A stretch of DNA of 64,000 nt from NCBI GenBank assembly GCA_024281995.1, contig JAMWZW010000001.1, positions 124,001 through 188,000 of the forward strand. The letters run 5' to 3'. Numbering within the stretch: the first letter of the stretch is position 1; every line of letters starts with the position of its first letter. Below, piece by piece: positions 37,159 through 46,201 of the stretch. Under the pieces are notes generated by a model. That model was not told the DNA's origin, searched no databases, and saw only the letters and a list, made by a program, of their open reading frames with translations. Source of the DNA: Nitrosomonas sp. (lineage in GTDB: Bacteria > Pseudomonadota > Gammaproteobacteria > Burkholderiales > Nitrosomonadaceae). Both the position numbers and the translations under genes were made by a program.

Positions 37159-38646
37159 ATGTATGTATACCGAAATTTGCTATTAGCATTATTGTTGGGA
37201 ATCTTGATGCCGATTGATTTGCTTGCGCAAAGCAATGGTGTTGAAAGTTTGCGGCAAACTAGCAAGGCATTCGCGGAGGTGGCACGAAAAGTGTCTCCAT
37301 CGGTGGTGCTAATTCAGGTTGAAAGAGAATCTGAAACAGCTCAATCAACACCGTTTGGGATCCCATTTGGTGATGGGCAGCAATGGCCTTTTGGAGATGA
37401 ATTTTTTAAGCGATTTTTTGGCGATCGTTTTCCCGATATACCACGTTTTAATGTACCAGAGGGAAAACAACAAGGAAAACAGCGTTCCGTAGTCGGACAG
37501 GGCTCCGGTTTTGTTTTTACTTCCAATCATAAGTTGCTCGACAATAAAACTTATATTTTGACTAATAATCATGTGGTTGAAGGTAATGATAAGATCAGCG
37601 TCAAGTTCTTGGATGGCCGTGAGTTTGAAGCAAAAATAAAAGGCACCGATCCTAAATCAGATATCGCCGTGATAGAGATTGAAGCAAGCGGATTACCGGC
37701 CGTGCAGATAGGTGATTATTCGCAATTGGAAGTGGGGGAATGGGTGGTTGCCATTGGCAATCCATTTGGTTTGAGTCATACGTTAACAGTCGGTGTCGTC
37801 AGTGCTAAAGGCAGAACTTCCCTCGGCATTAACGATTACGAAGATTTCATTCAAACCGATGCTGCGATCAACCCGGGTAATTCGGGCGGGCCATTGGTCA
37901 ATCTGGATGGCGAAGTGATTGGTATGAATACCGCTATTTTTAGCCGCAGCGGCGGGTATATGGGTATCGGTTTCGCCATTCCGATCAATTTGGTCGAGCG
38001 CATTGCTAATCAATTGATCGAAAAAGGTGAAGTGGTGCGTGGCTATCTTGGAATTATGATCCAGCCGCTGACTGCGGATCTAGCCAAGTCTTTCGATTTG
38101 GAAAGCGATAGAGGCATTTTGATCGCCCAGGTGACAAAAAATTCGCCTGCAGACAAAGCGGGACTCAAAACGGGTGACGTGATCGTGAATTATCAAGGGC
38201 GGCCCGTGAACGATACTGGTGATTTCCGTAATCAAGTTGCAATGGCACAACCGGGTAGCAAAGTGGAATTTGATATCATTCGTGATGGAAAGCAGCGCAC
38301 TGTTTCAGTAAAAATTGACAAGCTCAGCGACGACAAACTTGCATCGCAAGAGCTTTCGCAATCCAGTGACAAATTAGGTTTGATAGTGCAGACGATAACA
38401 GCCGATATGGCTCGGCAGCTTGGGATAAAACCCGGGAAAGGCGTTATCGTGACTGAAGTAGCGCCGGGTTCAGTAGCTACGATGGCGGGTATAAGTCGCG
38501 GTAGCGTCATTCTAGAGGTCAACCGTAAGGCCGTTAACACTGCTGCCGAATTCAATCAAGTTGTAAAAAGTAGTACCAATAATAAAGTACTGCTATTGGT
38601 GCGGGATGGCGAAGCGTCGCGCTATGTGGTATTGAACTGGCGCTGA
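37159..38646 (+). CDS. DegP/HtrA (MucD-like) periplasmic serine protease
   Basis: Periplasmic quality-control protease and chaperone. A signal peptide (residues 1 to about 23) is followed by a trypsin-like domain with catalytic His138 ('ILTNNHVV'), Asp168 ('KSDIAVIEI') and Ser242 ('NPGNSGGPL'), and two PDZ domains (about 275-365 and 390-490). A loop rich in Phe, Pro and Gly (about 60-105) precedes the protease core, typical of the LA loop. The length of 495 residues fits DegP/MucD. GGAG precedes the ATG. A sigma-E-like promoter lies upstream. Confidence 0.96.
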   Translation: MYVYRNLLLALLLGILMPIDLLAQSNGVESLRQTSKAFAEVARKVSPSVVLIQVERESETAQSTPFGIPFGDGQQWPFGDEFFKRFFGDRFPDIPRFNVPEGKQQGKQRSVVGQGSGFVFTSNHKLLDNKTYILTNNHVVEGNDKISVKFLDGREFEAKIKGTDPKSDIAVIEIEASGLPAVQIGDYSQLEVGEWVVAIGNPFGLSHTLTVGVVSAKGRTSLGINDYEDFIQTDAAINPGNSGGPLVNLDGEVIGMNTAIFSRSGGYMGIGFAIPINLVERIANQLIEKGEVVRGYLGIMIQPLTADLAKSFDLESDRGILIAQVTKNSPADKAGLKTGDVIVNYQGRPVNDTGDFRNQVAMAQPGSKVEFDIIRDGKQRTVSVKIDKLSDDKLASQELSQSSDKLGLIVQTITADMARQLGIKPGKGVIVTEVAPGSVATMAGISRGSVILEVNRKAVNTAAEFNQVVKSSTNNKVLLLVRDGEASRYVVLNWR

Positions 38647-38664
38647 TCCATTGGCTGAAGGATG

Positions 38665-38705
38665 GTGCTTTAATACGGGATGATATTTTCTTAGAATTAA
38701 AGCAC
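38665..38705. repeat. Inverted repeat downstream of htrA
   Basis: GTGCTTTAAT (38665-38674) and ATTAAAGCAC (38696-38705) are perfect 10-bp arms around a 21-nt loop. There is no T tract behind it, so it is a weak terminator candidate or a processing signal for the htrA transcript. Confidence 0.45.
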
Positions 38706-38795
38706 TATCTCAGCGCATGTAGAAATGCCGACATGTTTCAACCTTCGATTTTATGAGGTAAGCTGGAAGGGTTTGATATGAGTCGCTGATTGATT

Positions 38796-39971
38796 ATGAG
38801 CATTGTTCCAGAAATCCAATCACTGCATGCCGATATGCAACGCTGGCGCAGACAGATACACCAACATCCGGAAACGGCGTATGAAGAAACTGCGACGGCG
38901 CAGTTGATCGTTGAGTTGCTGCAAAACGTCGGGATCGAAGTGCATCAAGGTTTAGCGAAAACCGGAATCGTCGGTGTTTTACGCCGTGGCAACGGCAGTA
39001 ACAGCATAGCGCTGCGCGCCGATATGGATGCACTGAATATCCAGGAACAAAACCGCTTCGATCATGCTTCCCGCAACAGCGGCAAGATGCATGCCTGCGG
39101 CCATGACGGGCACTGTGCCATGTTGCTCGGTGCCGCGAATTATCTGGCCAAGCACGGATGCTTCGACGGCACTGTGTATTTCATTTTCCAGCCGGCTGAG
39201 GAATGCCGTGCCGGGGCGTTGCAAATGATCGATGAAGGTCTGTTTGAACAATTTCCGGCGCAACGGGTGTTCGGCATGCATAATTTTCCGGATGTGCCTG
39301 TCGGGCATTTCGCCGTCAAAACCGGAGCGATGATGGCGTCGTTCGATTGCTTTGAAATCACCTTGAAAGGCCAAGCCACTCATGCCGCCATGCCGCATCT
39401 CGGCAATGATGTGCTGGTCGCAGCGGCGCATCTGGTGACGCAATTGCAAACCATCGTCAGCCGCCGGATCGATCCTGCCGATGCCGCTGTCGTCAGCGTC
39501 ACGCAAATACACGGTGGCAATACCTGGAACGCGCTGCCGGATTCTGCAGTGATGCGGGGAACCTTTCGCAGCTTTAACAATGCCGTGCGTGAGCAATTGG
39601 AATGTGGTATTCGCCATTTTGCCGAAAGCACCGCGAAAAGCTTCAGAGTGCACGCAGATATTCGATTTAATCCCGAGAACCCCGGTTATCCGGTCACGCT
39701 CAACAGTCCTGAGGAAACCACCAGCGCCATCCGTGCCGCCACCGCCGTTGCTGGCATTGATTGCGTCAATTTAACACCAACCCCCAGTATGGGCGCCGAA
39801 GATTTTGCCTTCATGCTGCAACAAAAACCCGGATGCTACATCTGGATCGGTAATGGCAATATACAAGGCAACTGTCTGCTGCATAACCCGAACTATGATT
39901 TTAATGATGAAATCCTGCCGCTGGGTGCGGCGTATTGGGTGAAGCTGGTGGAAAATGAGTTGCCGAGGTAG
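38796..39971 (+). CDS. M20 family amidohydrolase/aminoacylase
   Basis: Metal-dependent amidohydrolase of the hippuricase/IAA-amino-acid hydrolase group (M20D), which removes acyl groups from N-acyl amino acids. Metal ligands are in 'MHACGHDGHCAMLLGAA', 'FIFQPAEECRAGA', 'FGMHNFPDVPVG' and 'PSMGAEDFAFML'; a dimerisation lid domain lies between. It has 391 residues from ATG 38796. The gene is clearly richer in G+C than the genes before it, which may reflect acquisition, though mfd downstream is similar. Substrate unknown. Confidence 0.93.
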   Translation: MSIVPEIQSLHADMQRWRRQIHQHPETAYEETATAQLIVELLQNVGIEVHQGLAKTGIVGVLRRGNGSNSIALRADMDALNIQEQNRFDHASRNSGKMHACGHDGHCAMLLGAANYLAKHGCFDGTVYFIFQPAEECRAGALQMIDEGLFEQFPAQRVFGMHNFPDVPVGHFAVKTGAMMASFDCFEITLKGQATHAAMPHLGNDVLVAAAHLVTQLQTIVSRRIDPADAAVVSVTQIHGGNTWNALPDSAVMRGTFRSFNNAVREQLECGIRHFAESTAKSFRVHADIRFNPENPGYPVTLNSPEETTSAIRAATAVAGIDCVNLTPTPSMGAEDFAFMLQQKPGCYIWIGNGNIQGNCLLHNPNYDFNDEILPLGAAYWVKLVENELPR

Positions 39972-40047
39972 GAGGTGCAATACCTGCAGACATTGCACCG
40001 TTTTTCTGATCGATGCAACCGGGCTTGACAAAAGAATTCCATTAAAT

Positions 40048-40303
40048 TCACCGATACACCGCCCGCCGATGATCAATGCGAATAACCAATACCGTTAATT
40101 GCTCATCATGCACTGCGTATACAACGCGATAAGAACCGATGCGGATGCGGCGAAAAGCCCGGAGTACTCACCTTTGAGACTTTGCCAGCTGCTGGGTTTG
40201 TTTTGAGTTGATCAATGGCTTCGATGATGCGAAGTCTATCTTCACGCGCTATGTTTTTGAGTGATTTAAGCGCGCTTTGCTTAATGCTGACGGAGTAGAT
40301 CAT
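40048..40303 (-). pseudogene. Decayed RelE/ParE-type toxin gene
   Basis: The N-terminal half from ATG 40303 is intact: 'MIYSVSIKQSALKSLKNIAR' then 'IIEAIDQLKTNPAAGK'. The rest is recovered only by changing frame twice: 'SLKGEYSGL' in a second frame and 'RRIRIGSYRVVYAVHDEQL' with 'VLVIRIDHRRAVYR' in a third, ending at TGA 40050-40048. These are the usual RelE segments with catalytic Arg and His. Two indels make the gene dead. It overlaps the end of the antitoxin frame by 23 bases, as in intact relBE/parDE operons. Confidence 0.85.
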
Positions 40304-40502
40304 TCTTTGCAGTTTCCCAGTCCAGCACAGGATCGGCAAGGTCGCGAAGCACTTCAACGGCACGAGAAATATCTTCAAAGTCGTCGAGGTAATATTCGAC
40401 AGCTTGTCTGATCACATCGGCGCGCGTTCGATGTAATTTTGTGGCAGCTTCGTCCAGCGCGGCGATCAATTCATCCGGTAGTCTTGCAGATATTTGACTT
40501 AT
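40281..40502 (-). pseudogene. Ribbon-helix-helix antitoxin gene with damaged start
   Basis: A CopG/RelB-like antitoxin frame: 'ISQISARLPDELIAALDEAA', 'TRADVIRQAVEYYL' and a charged C-terminus 'LDWETAKNDLLRQH'. The natural first codon should lie at 40502-40500, 6 bases behind AAGGGA, but reads ATA rather than ATG. The next usable start is TTG at 40469, which would cut off the beta strand of the ribbon-helix-helix. Together with the broken toxin this indicates a decayed module. Confidence 0.65.
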
Positions 40503-40583
40503 TTCAAATCCCTTGTTTCAATTTTTCAATGTCAATGGAACTCACTGAGTGTCACAATAACGCAAGCATTTCTATTTTGCAAT

Positions 40584-43500
40584 TTAATTGCTAACTCTCA
40601 ATTTCTGCATCAACTCCTTAACCCGCATCACCCGCTTATTCACATCTTCGATCTGCACCAGAACTTTCAGCCGATCCTGGCCGGAGAGCGAGTATTCGCG
40701 GCTGCTTTGGATCAGTTGGATGATTTTGAGCGGGTCGATTGGCGGGTTCGGAATAAACTGGATTTGAATGCTTTCTGTGCTGGCGTCGATGCGGATGATG
40801 CCGAGCGGTTTGGCGGCGATGCGCAGACGGTGGCAGTCGAGCAGGGCGCGGGCGGGGTTGGGCAGCAGGCCGAAGCGGTCGATCAGTTCACGTTGCATGT
40901 CGTCGAGTTGTTCGTCATCGGCGCAGTTGGCCATGCGTTTATACAGCACCAAGCGTTCGTGGATGTCGTGGCAGTAGTCTTCCGGCAGTAGTGCAGGGAC
41001 GTGCAGGTTGATTTCGGTGGCGACACCCAATGGGTGCTGCATGTCCGGTTCTTTACCTTGTTTGAGCGATTGGATCGCAGTATCCAACATCGAGCTATAC
41101 AGGCTGAAACCGATTTCCTGCATTTCGCCGCTTTGCGATTCGCTTAGCACTGCACCGGCGCCGCGGATTTCCAGGTCGTGCATGGCCAGATAAAACCCGG
41201 AGCCGAGTTCTTCCATTGCCTGGATCGCTTCCAGACGTTTTTTAGCTTGCGCACCGAGCGCTTCTTCGGGTGGTGTTAGCAGATAGGCGTAAGCCTGATG
41301 ATGCGAACGCCCGACGCGGCCACGCAGTTGATGCAGTTGCGCCAGACCGAATTTATGCGCGTTGTTGATGATGATGGTGTTGGCGCTGGGAATATCGATG
41401 CCGGTTTCGATGATCGTGGTGCACAACAGGATGTTGAAACGCTGTTGGTAGAAATCGCGCATGACGTGTTCCAATTCCCGCTCCGGCATCTGTCCGTGAG
41501 CAATGTTGATGCGTGCTTCCGGTAACAAACTGGCGAGTTTTTCGTACATCAATTGAATCGTGCTGACTTCGTTGTGCAGAAAATAAATCTGACCGCCGCG
41601 CTTTAATTCGCGTAAACACGCTTCGCGGATGATACCCATCGAAAAACCGCTGACGAAAGTGCGAATGGCCAAACGGCGTTGCGGTGCGGTGGCGATGATG
41701 GAAAAATCGCGTAAACCTTCCAGCGACATTGCCAGCGTGCGTGGAATCGGTGTGGCGGTAAGCGTCAATACGTCGACTTCGGCGCGCAGCTTCTTCAGTT
41801 GCTCCTTCTGCCGCACGCCAAAACGGTGTTCCTCGTCGATGATTACCAATCCTAAGTTCTTGAAATGCACATCTTTCTGAATCAATTTGTGCGTGCCGAT
41901 GATGATGTCGATTTCACCTCTGGCTAGACCGGCAAGTGCTTGCGTTTGCTCTTTGGCAGAACGGAAGCGCGACAATTCGGCGATTCTTACGGGCCATTGG
42001 TCAGCAATCAAGCCGAAACGGTCGGAGAAATTCTGAAAATGCTGTTCTGCCAGTAGTGTGGTGGGCACCAGCACTGCCACTTGCTTGCCGTCGGCGATGG
42101 CAATAAACGCGGCGCGCAACGCCACTTCCGTTTTGCCAAAGCCGACATCGCCGCAAATTAGCCGATCCATCGGCTTACCGGAGGTCAAATCTTCGATCAC
42201 TGCGCGGATGGCGGCTGCTTGGTCGGCGGTTTCTTCAAAGCCGAATCCTTCCGCAAATGCATCGTAATCGTGCTGCTGCAATGAGAACTTATGACCTTCG
42301 CGTGCTGCGCGCTGGGCGTACAGATTCAACAATTCAGCTGCGGTATCGCGCACTTGCTGCATCGCCTTGCGCTTGGCCTTGTCCCACTGGCTGCTGCCGA
42401 GTTTGTGCAGCGGTGCGGATTCGGGTGCAGCACCGCTATAGCGTCCGATTAGATACAATTGCGAGACCGGTACATACAGTTTGTCCCCACCTTCATATTC
42501 CAACGACAAAAATTCACTAAGCTCGCCGGGTTTACCTTCGCCTACATCCATACTAACCAAACCCAGATAACGGCCAATGCCGTGCTGTTCATGCACCACC
42601 GGATCGCCAGGCTTTATTTCAGACAAATCTCGCAAGATGTTGTCAGTAGATGTGGTTTTGCGCGATTCCCGTTCACGGCGACCGTAAACATGTGTGGCAT
42701 ACAATTCGCTTTCGGTGATGAAAGCCAGTTTTTCCGCTTCGAAAATAAAACCGTTATGCAGTGGCGCAACGCCGAGCATAAAAGGCTGCGAGCTGCCTAG
42801 AAATTGTGCGTAATCCTGGCAATTATTCGGGTGCAGATCATATTGATTCAAGTATTCGGCAATTAATTCGCGGCGCCCCATGCTTTCCGCCAACAATAAA
42901 ACCCGTCCGCCGCTTTGCGAAAAATATGACGCAAACGCAGCCAATTTTTCCAGCGGATTTTCCGCGTGCCGGTTGACTTGCACCGACGGCAATGGATGAG
43001 TTGTTTTCTTTGCTACTCGTTTGAGCTCGTCGCCTTTAGGCAGAATTTCAATGCGCGCATAGGGTTTTAAGTGGCCGAAAAAAACATCGCTGGCTAGGAA
43101 TAGTTCAGTGGGCGGCAATAACGGGCGTTCGATATCAGCTCGCAGCAGTTGATAACGGGATTGAGTATCTTGCCAGAATTCATCGATTACCGGACGCACA
43201 TCGTGATGCAGGCATAGCAAAGTGTTTTCCGGCAGATAATCAAACAATGTCGCTGTTTTTTCAAAAAACAGCGGTAGATAATATTCGATACCCGCGGGTG
43301 TCAGGCCTTTGCTAATATCTTGATAGATTTTCTTTTTTGATGGGTCGCCTTCAAATTTCTCGCGAAAATTGCCACGAAAGCAAGTACGCCCGGCTTCGTC
43401 AAGCGGAAACTCACGTGCAGGTAATAGGCGGATTTCTTTGACCGGATAAATGCTGCGTTGAGTGTCGACATCGAATGTGCGGATGGTGTCGATATCGTTA

Positions 43501-44048
43501 TCCATCAAATCAAGGCGATACGGCAGTGGGCTACCCATCGGGTACAAATCGATCAAACCGCCTCGAACACTGTATTCTCCTGGGGAAAAAACCTGGGTGA
43601 CATGGCTATAACCCGCCAATGTCAATTGGTTGCGCAACCTCGCCACATCCAATGTTTCACCCTGTTTGAGGAAAAAGGTATGCGCAGCAAGAAATTCGCG
43701 CGGCAACGTGCGGTAAAGTGCCGTGGTTAAAGGGACAATAAGCACGTCGCACGCACCAATCATTACCTGATACAGCGTTGCGAGCCGTTCTGAAATCAGA
43801 TCATGATGTGGCGAGAAGGTATCGTAAGGCAGAGTTTCCCAATCGGGTAACAAGTGCGTCTTGAGCTCGGGCGCAAAGTAAGGAATTTCCTCAAACAATC
43901 TTTGTGCATCGAGTGCATTGGCGGTAATAATAGTGACCGGTCTAGCCTGTTGTGCCAGTTGAGCAAGAAATAGCGAATCGCTGGAGCCATCAAAATCAGC
44001 GTATCGCAACAGGGTGCTCGGTGCAGGAATTGTGTACTGTTGTTGCAT
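40584..44048 (-). CDS. mfd: Transcription-repair coupling factor Mfd
   Basis: DNA translocase that removes RNA polymerase stalled at lesions and recruits UvrA. In order: a UvrB-like N-terminal part ('LLPDWETLPYDTFSPHHDLISERL'-type segment), the RNA-polymerase-interacting domain ('KPGDPVVHEQHGIGRYLGL'), two RecA-like motor domains with Walker A 'GDVGFGKTEVALRAAF' and box II 'IIDEEHRFGVRQKE', the TRG motif region and a C-terminal autoinhibitory domain. From ATG 44048 it has 1154 residues (E. coli 1148); a TTG seven codons upstream is the alternative. It stands alone, divergent from the TPR gene. Confidence 0.97.
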   Translation of the reverse strand: MQQQYTIPAPSTLLRYADFDGSSDSLFLAQLAQQARPVTIITANALDAQRLFEEIPYFAPELKTHLLPDWETLPYDTFSPHHDLISERLATLYQVMIGACDVLIVPLTTALYRTLPREFLAAHTFFLKQGETLDVARLRNQLTLAGYSHVTQVFSPGEYSVRGGLIDLYPMGSPLPYRLDLMDNDIDTIRTFDVDTQRSIYPVKEIRLLPAREFPLDEAGRTCFRGNFREKFEGDPSKKKIYQDISKGLTPAGIEYYLPLFFEKTATLFDYLPENTLLCLHHDVRPVIDEFWQDTQSRYQLLRADIERPLLPPTELFLASDVFFGHLKPYARIEILPKGDELKRVAKKTTHPLPSVQVNRHAENPLEKLAAFASYFSQSGGRVLLLAESMGRRELIAEYLNQYDLHPNNCQDYAQFLGSSQPFMLGVAPLHNGFIFEAEKLAFITESELYATHVYGRRERESRKTTSTDNILRDLSEIKPGDPVVHEQHGIGRYLGLVSMDVGEGKPGELSEFLSLEYEGGDKLYVPVSQLYLIGRYSGAAPESAPLHKLGSSQWDKAKRKAMQQVRDTAAELLNLYAQRAAREGHKFSLQQHDYDAFAEGFGFEETADQAAAIRAVIEDLTSGKPMDRLICGDVGFGKTEVALRAAFIAIADGKQVAVLVPTTLLAEQHFQNFSDRFGLIADQWPVRIAELSRFRSAKEQTQALAGLARGEIDIIIGTHKLIQKDVHFKNLGLVIIDEEHRFGVRQKEQLKKLRAEVDVLTLTATPIPRTLAMSLEGLRDFSIIATAPQRRLAIRTFVSGFSMGIIREACLRELKRGGQIYFLHNEVSTIQLMYEKLASLLPEARINIAHGQMPERELEHVMRDFYQQRFNILLCTTIIETGIDIPSANTIIINNAHKFGLAQLHQLRGRVGRSHHQAYAYLLTPPEEALGAQAKKRLEAIQAMEELGSGFYLAMHDLEIRGAGAVLSESQSGEMQEIGFSLYSSMLDTAIQSLKQGKEPDMQHPLGVATEINLHVPALLPEDYCHDIHERLVLYKRMANCADDEQLDDMQRELIDRFGLLPNPARALLDCHRLRIAAKPLGIIRIDASTESIQIQFIPNPPIDPLKIIQLIQSSREYSLSGQDRLKVLVQIEDVNKRVMRVKELMQKLRVSN

Positions 44049-44319
44049 TTTAGCTTGCCAGTCCTGCAAGCTAAAATGATATGCCGCAAATACTGACCTT
44101 GAATTAAAATTGGCATATTATATGCCACTTGTCAGTCTGAAAGCAGCTTATGCATTTAGCAACGATTGGACAACACTGGATGAGCTATTAAGATAAGAAT
44201 TTTCGTCCTATTCGTCATTTAAGAAAAGAAAGAATGAGGTTATCCTCAATTTGTTTTGACTGTGTGGTAATAAGCACTGAGCTATTCATTTAATTGAATT
44301 AACTTATATTGGGTTTACT

Positions 44320-45153
44320 ATGAGTGCCTTAATGAAACTGAATCTACAACCATTGCAAAAAGGATTGGAATCATTTCAGTATCGCTGGTTTGTAGCGGCC
44401 TATTTGTTTATGTCAGTTTTTGCGCAATCGGCTTCAGCAACCCTTTTGACACCAGAGAATCAGCAGAAAATCGAGCTGGCGGTGTGGCGGTATGCCATTG
44501 ATACGCCGCTATTGATGGAAACTATTGGTTGGTTTCGTGAATTGACAAAGGGCTCACGTGAATCAACAGCCATTGCTGAGCTGGCGCGTTTGGAGTTTAT
44601 GCAGGCGCAACTGGAGCTTGACAAAAAACGCCGCGTGCAATTGTTTGAAAATTGTATGGCCATCGCCGATCAAGCCTTGGCGTTGAATGGCAATGATGTG
44701 CGGGCTTTGTTCTGGAAAGCGGTTGCCATGGGTAAAATAGCCGAAGATAGCGGTATACTCAATGCATTAAGAATGGTACGGCCAATGGAAAAAAATTTAT
44801 TAAGAGTGATCGCATTAGATGAAAAATACGAGAATGCCGGTGGGCATCGAGCGTTGGGTCGGATGTATCACAAACTGCCGGGTTTTCCCCTCAGCTTCGG
44901 TGATAATCAGAAAGCTCTAAAACATTTAAAGCGCGCACATGATCTTTTCCCAAGCGATGTCATTACCCGGGCTTTTTACGCGGAACTTCTTTACGATGAA
45001 GGGAGAATTGAGGAAGCGCGCAAACATGCTGATTTTGTATTGGCAACACCGATAGCCGATGAAGATGCGCTGGAATATGCGGAATATGTCAATATCGCGC
45101 TGGCAGTTATCGAAAAAACCGGTAAATCAGCAATCAAACTTGGGAATTTGTAG
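44320..45153 (+). CDS. Exported TPR-containing protein
   Basis: A 277-residue protein with an N-terminal hydrophobic segment (about residues 22-44, ending A-S-A) that is a signal peptide or anchor preceded by a longer than usual n-region. The rest is helical with degenerate tetratricopeptide repeats ('NGNDVRALFWKAVAMGKIAE', 'GHRALGRMYHKLPGFPLSFGDNQKALKHLKRAHDLFP' in pieces). The segment 'PLSFGDNQKALKHLKRA' resembles TatT-like periplasmic proteins of TRAP systems. No transporter genes are near. Function is not assigned. Confidence 0.75.
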   Translation: MSALMKLNLQPLQKGLESFQYRWFVAAYLFMSVFAQSASATLLTPENQQKIELAVWRYAIDTPLLMETIGWFRELTKGSRESTAIAELARLEFMQAQLELDKKRRVQLFENCMAIADQALALNGNDVRALFWKAVAMGKIAEDSGILNALRMVRPMEKNLLRVIALDEKYENAGGHRALGRMYHKLPGFPLSFGDNQKALKHLKRAHDLFPSDVITRAFYAELLYDEGRIEEARKHADFVLATPIADEDALEYAEYVNIALAVIEKTGKSAIKLGNL

Positions 45154-45360
45154 TACTGTCGGGCCAGATCCTAAAGTCATATGATGATCGGAAGTGACCT
45201 TTTTCGTATAATCAATGAGCATGTTGAGGGCATTGTAATACCACAGCGATAACGCGAGTTGCTTCTCGACGACTTGTAACCTTCCTTGCTAACTTTTCTC
45301 ACCGCTTATTTCTGCCAGATTCGCAAAAATCACATCCAATAATTTTTTGAATAAAGTTTT

Positions 45361-45960
45361 ATGACAGAAACTGTGATCGATCTGATTCGCCATGGTGAGC
45401 CCATCAACGGCCATCGTTATCGCGGCCACAACATTGATGATCCGCTTACTGAGAAAGGGTGGACGCAAATGTGGAATGCCGTGGGGAATTACAATAGTTG
45501 GCGTTATATCATTACTTCTCCATTGCAACGTTGCCAAATGTTCGCGCATGCACTGGCACAGCGTCACGGCATTGATGTCACAGTTGAGCCGCGTTTTAGG
45601 GAAGTCGGTTTTGGCGAATGGGAAGGGCTGAGTCATGATGAAGTTAAAATTGGCCGTTCTGCCGAATACCAGGCTTTCTTAAAAGACCCCGTGAATTGCC
45701 GGCCGCAGGGTGCGGAACCACTCGATGATTTTATCCAGCGAGTAGGCGCAGCGTTTGAAGAAACCGTCGCACGTCATCAAAGCAGCCATTGCCTCATCGT
45801 TGCGCATGCCGGCGTTATGCGGGCAGTCATTGCGAAAACCATCCAAGCTCCCGCTTCCAGTTTATATCGCATCAAAATCAGCAACGGTGGGGTGACGCGT
45901 ATCCGTCAATCTCAAACGGGCGGGGTGCTCGAATTGTTGAATGGCAGATTGTCTGGATGA
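45361..45960 (+). CDS. Histidine phosphatase family protein (phosphoglycerate mutase-like)
   Basis: A 199-residue member of the two-histidine phosphatase superfamily. The phosphoaccepting 'DLIRHGEP' is at the N-terminus, with 'DDPLTEKGWTQMW', 'TSPLQRCQMFAHALA', the catalytic Glu in 'FGEWEG' and the second His in 'LIVAHAGVMRAVI'. Size and motifs fit CobC/alpha-ribazole phosphatase-like enzymes as well as general phosphatases; no cobalamin gene is near. The ATG has only a weak ribosome site. Confidence 0.88.
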   Translation: MTETVIDLIRHGEPINGHRYRGHNIDDPLTEKGWTQMWNAVGNYNSWRYIITSPLQRCQMFAHALAQRHGIDVTVEPRFREVGFGEWEGLSHDEVKIGRSAEYQAFLKDPVNCRPQGAEPLDDFIQRVGAAFEETVARHQSSHCLIVAHAGVMRAVIAKTIQAPASSLYRIKISNGGVTRIRQSQTGGVLELLNGRLSG

Positions 45961-46053
45961 ATACGCTGGCGAGTTCCGCGTCTCGGCTGTACTGACAGCC
46001 TTTTCAAAGCTTCCGCAAGTTCGGTTTTTTGCTTTACGCGGAAATCATCTTAA

Positions 46054-46094
46054 TTGATATATATCAATATATTTTGTTCTTGTGCGCTTATCAT
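46054..46094 (+). promoter_or_regulatory. FNR/CRP-type box and -10 upstream of the RTX gene
   Basis: TTGAT-ATAT-ATCAA (46054-46067) is an exact FNR consensus site inside a 16-bp perfect palindrome. TATCAT (46089-46094) is a good -10, placing the start point near 46101 and the box centre at about -41. The resulting 5' leader to ATG 46202 is about 100 nt. The geometry is that of a class II FNR-activated promoter. Confidence 0.7.
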
Positions 46095-46201
46095 GACTAA
46101 AAGGGCGGAAAAAAATACGCTGATAAAAATTAGGATTTATCAAGTGGTTTTGCCTTACTCTTTCATTGCACTTGCTCTTATTTCTCAACGGAGGAATCAA
46201 A

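Noticed and set aside
38979-39653. Long minus-strand frame of 224 codons over the M20 gene
   Set aside because: It is the complement of a clear amidohydrolase gene with all metal ligands; high G+C keeps shadow frames open.
45137-45290. Open minus-strand frame of about 50 codons with protein-like composition
   Set aside because: It has no start codon with a ribosome site, overlaps the end of the TPR gene and resembles no family I know.
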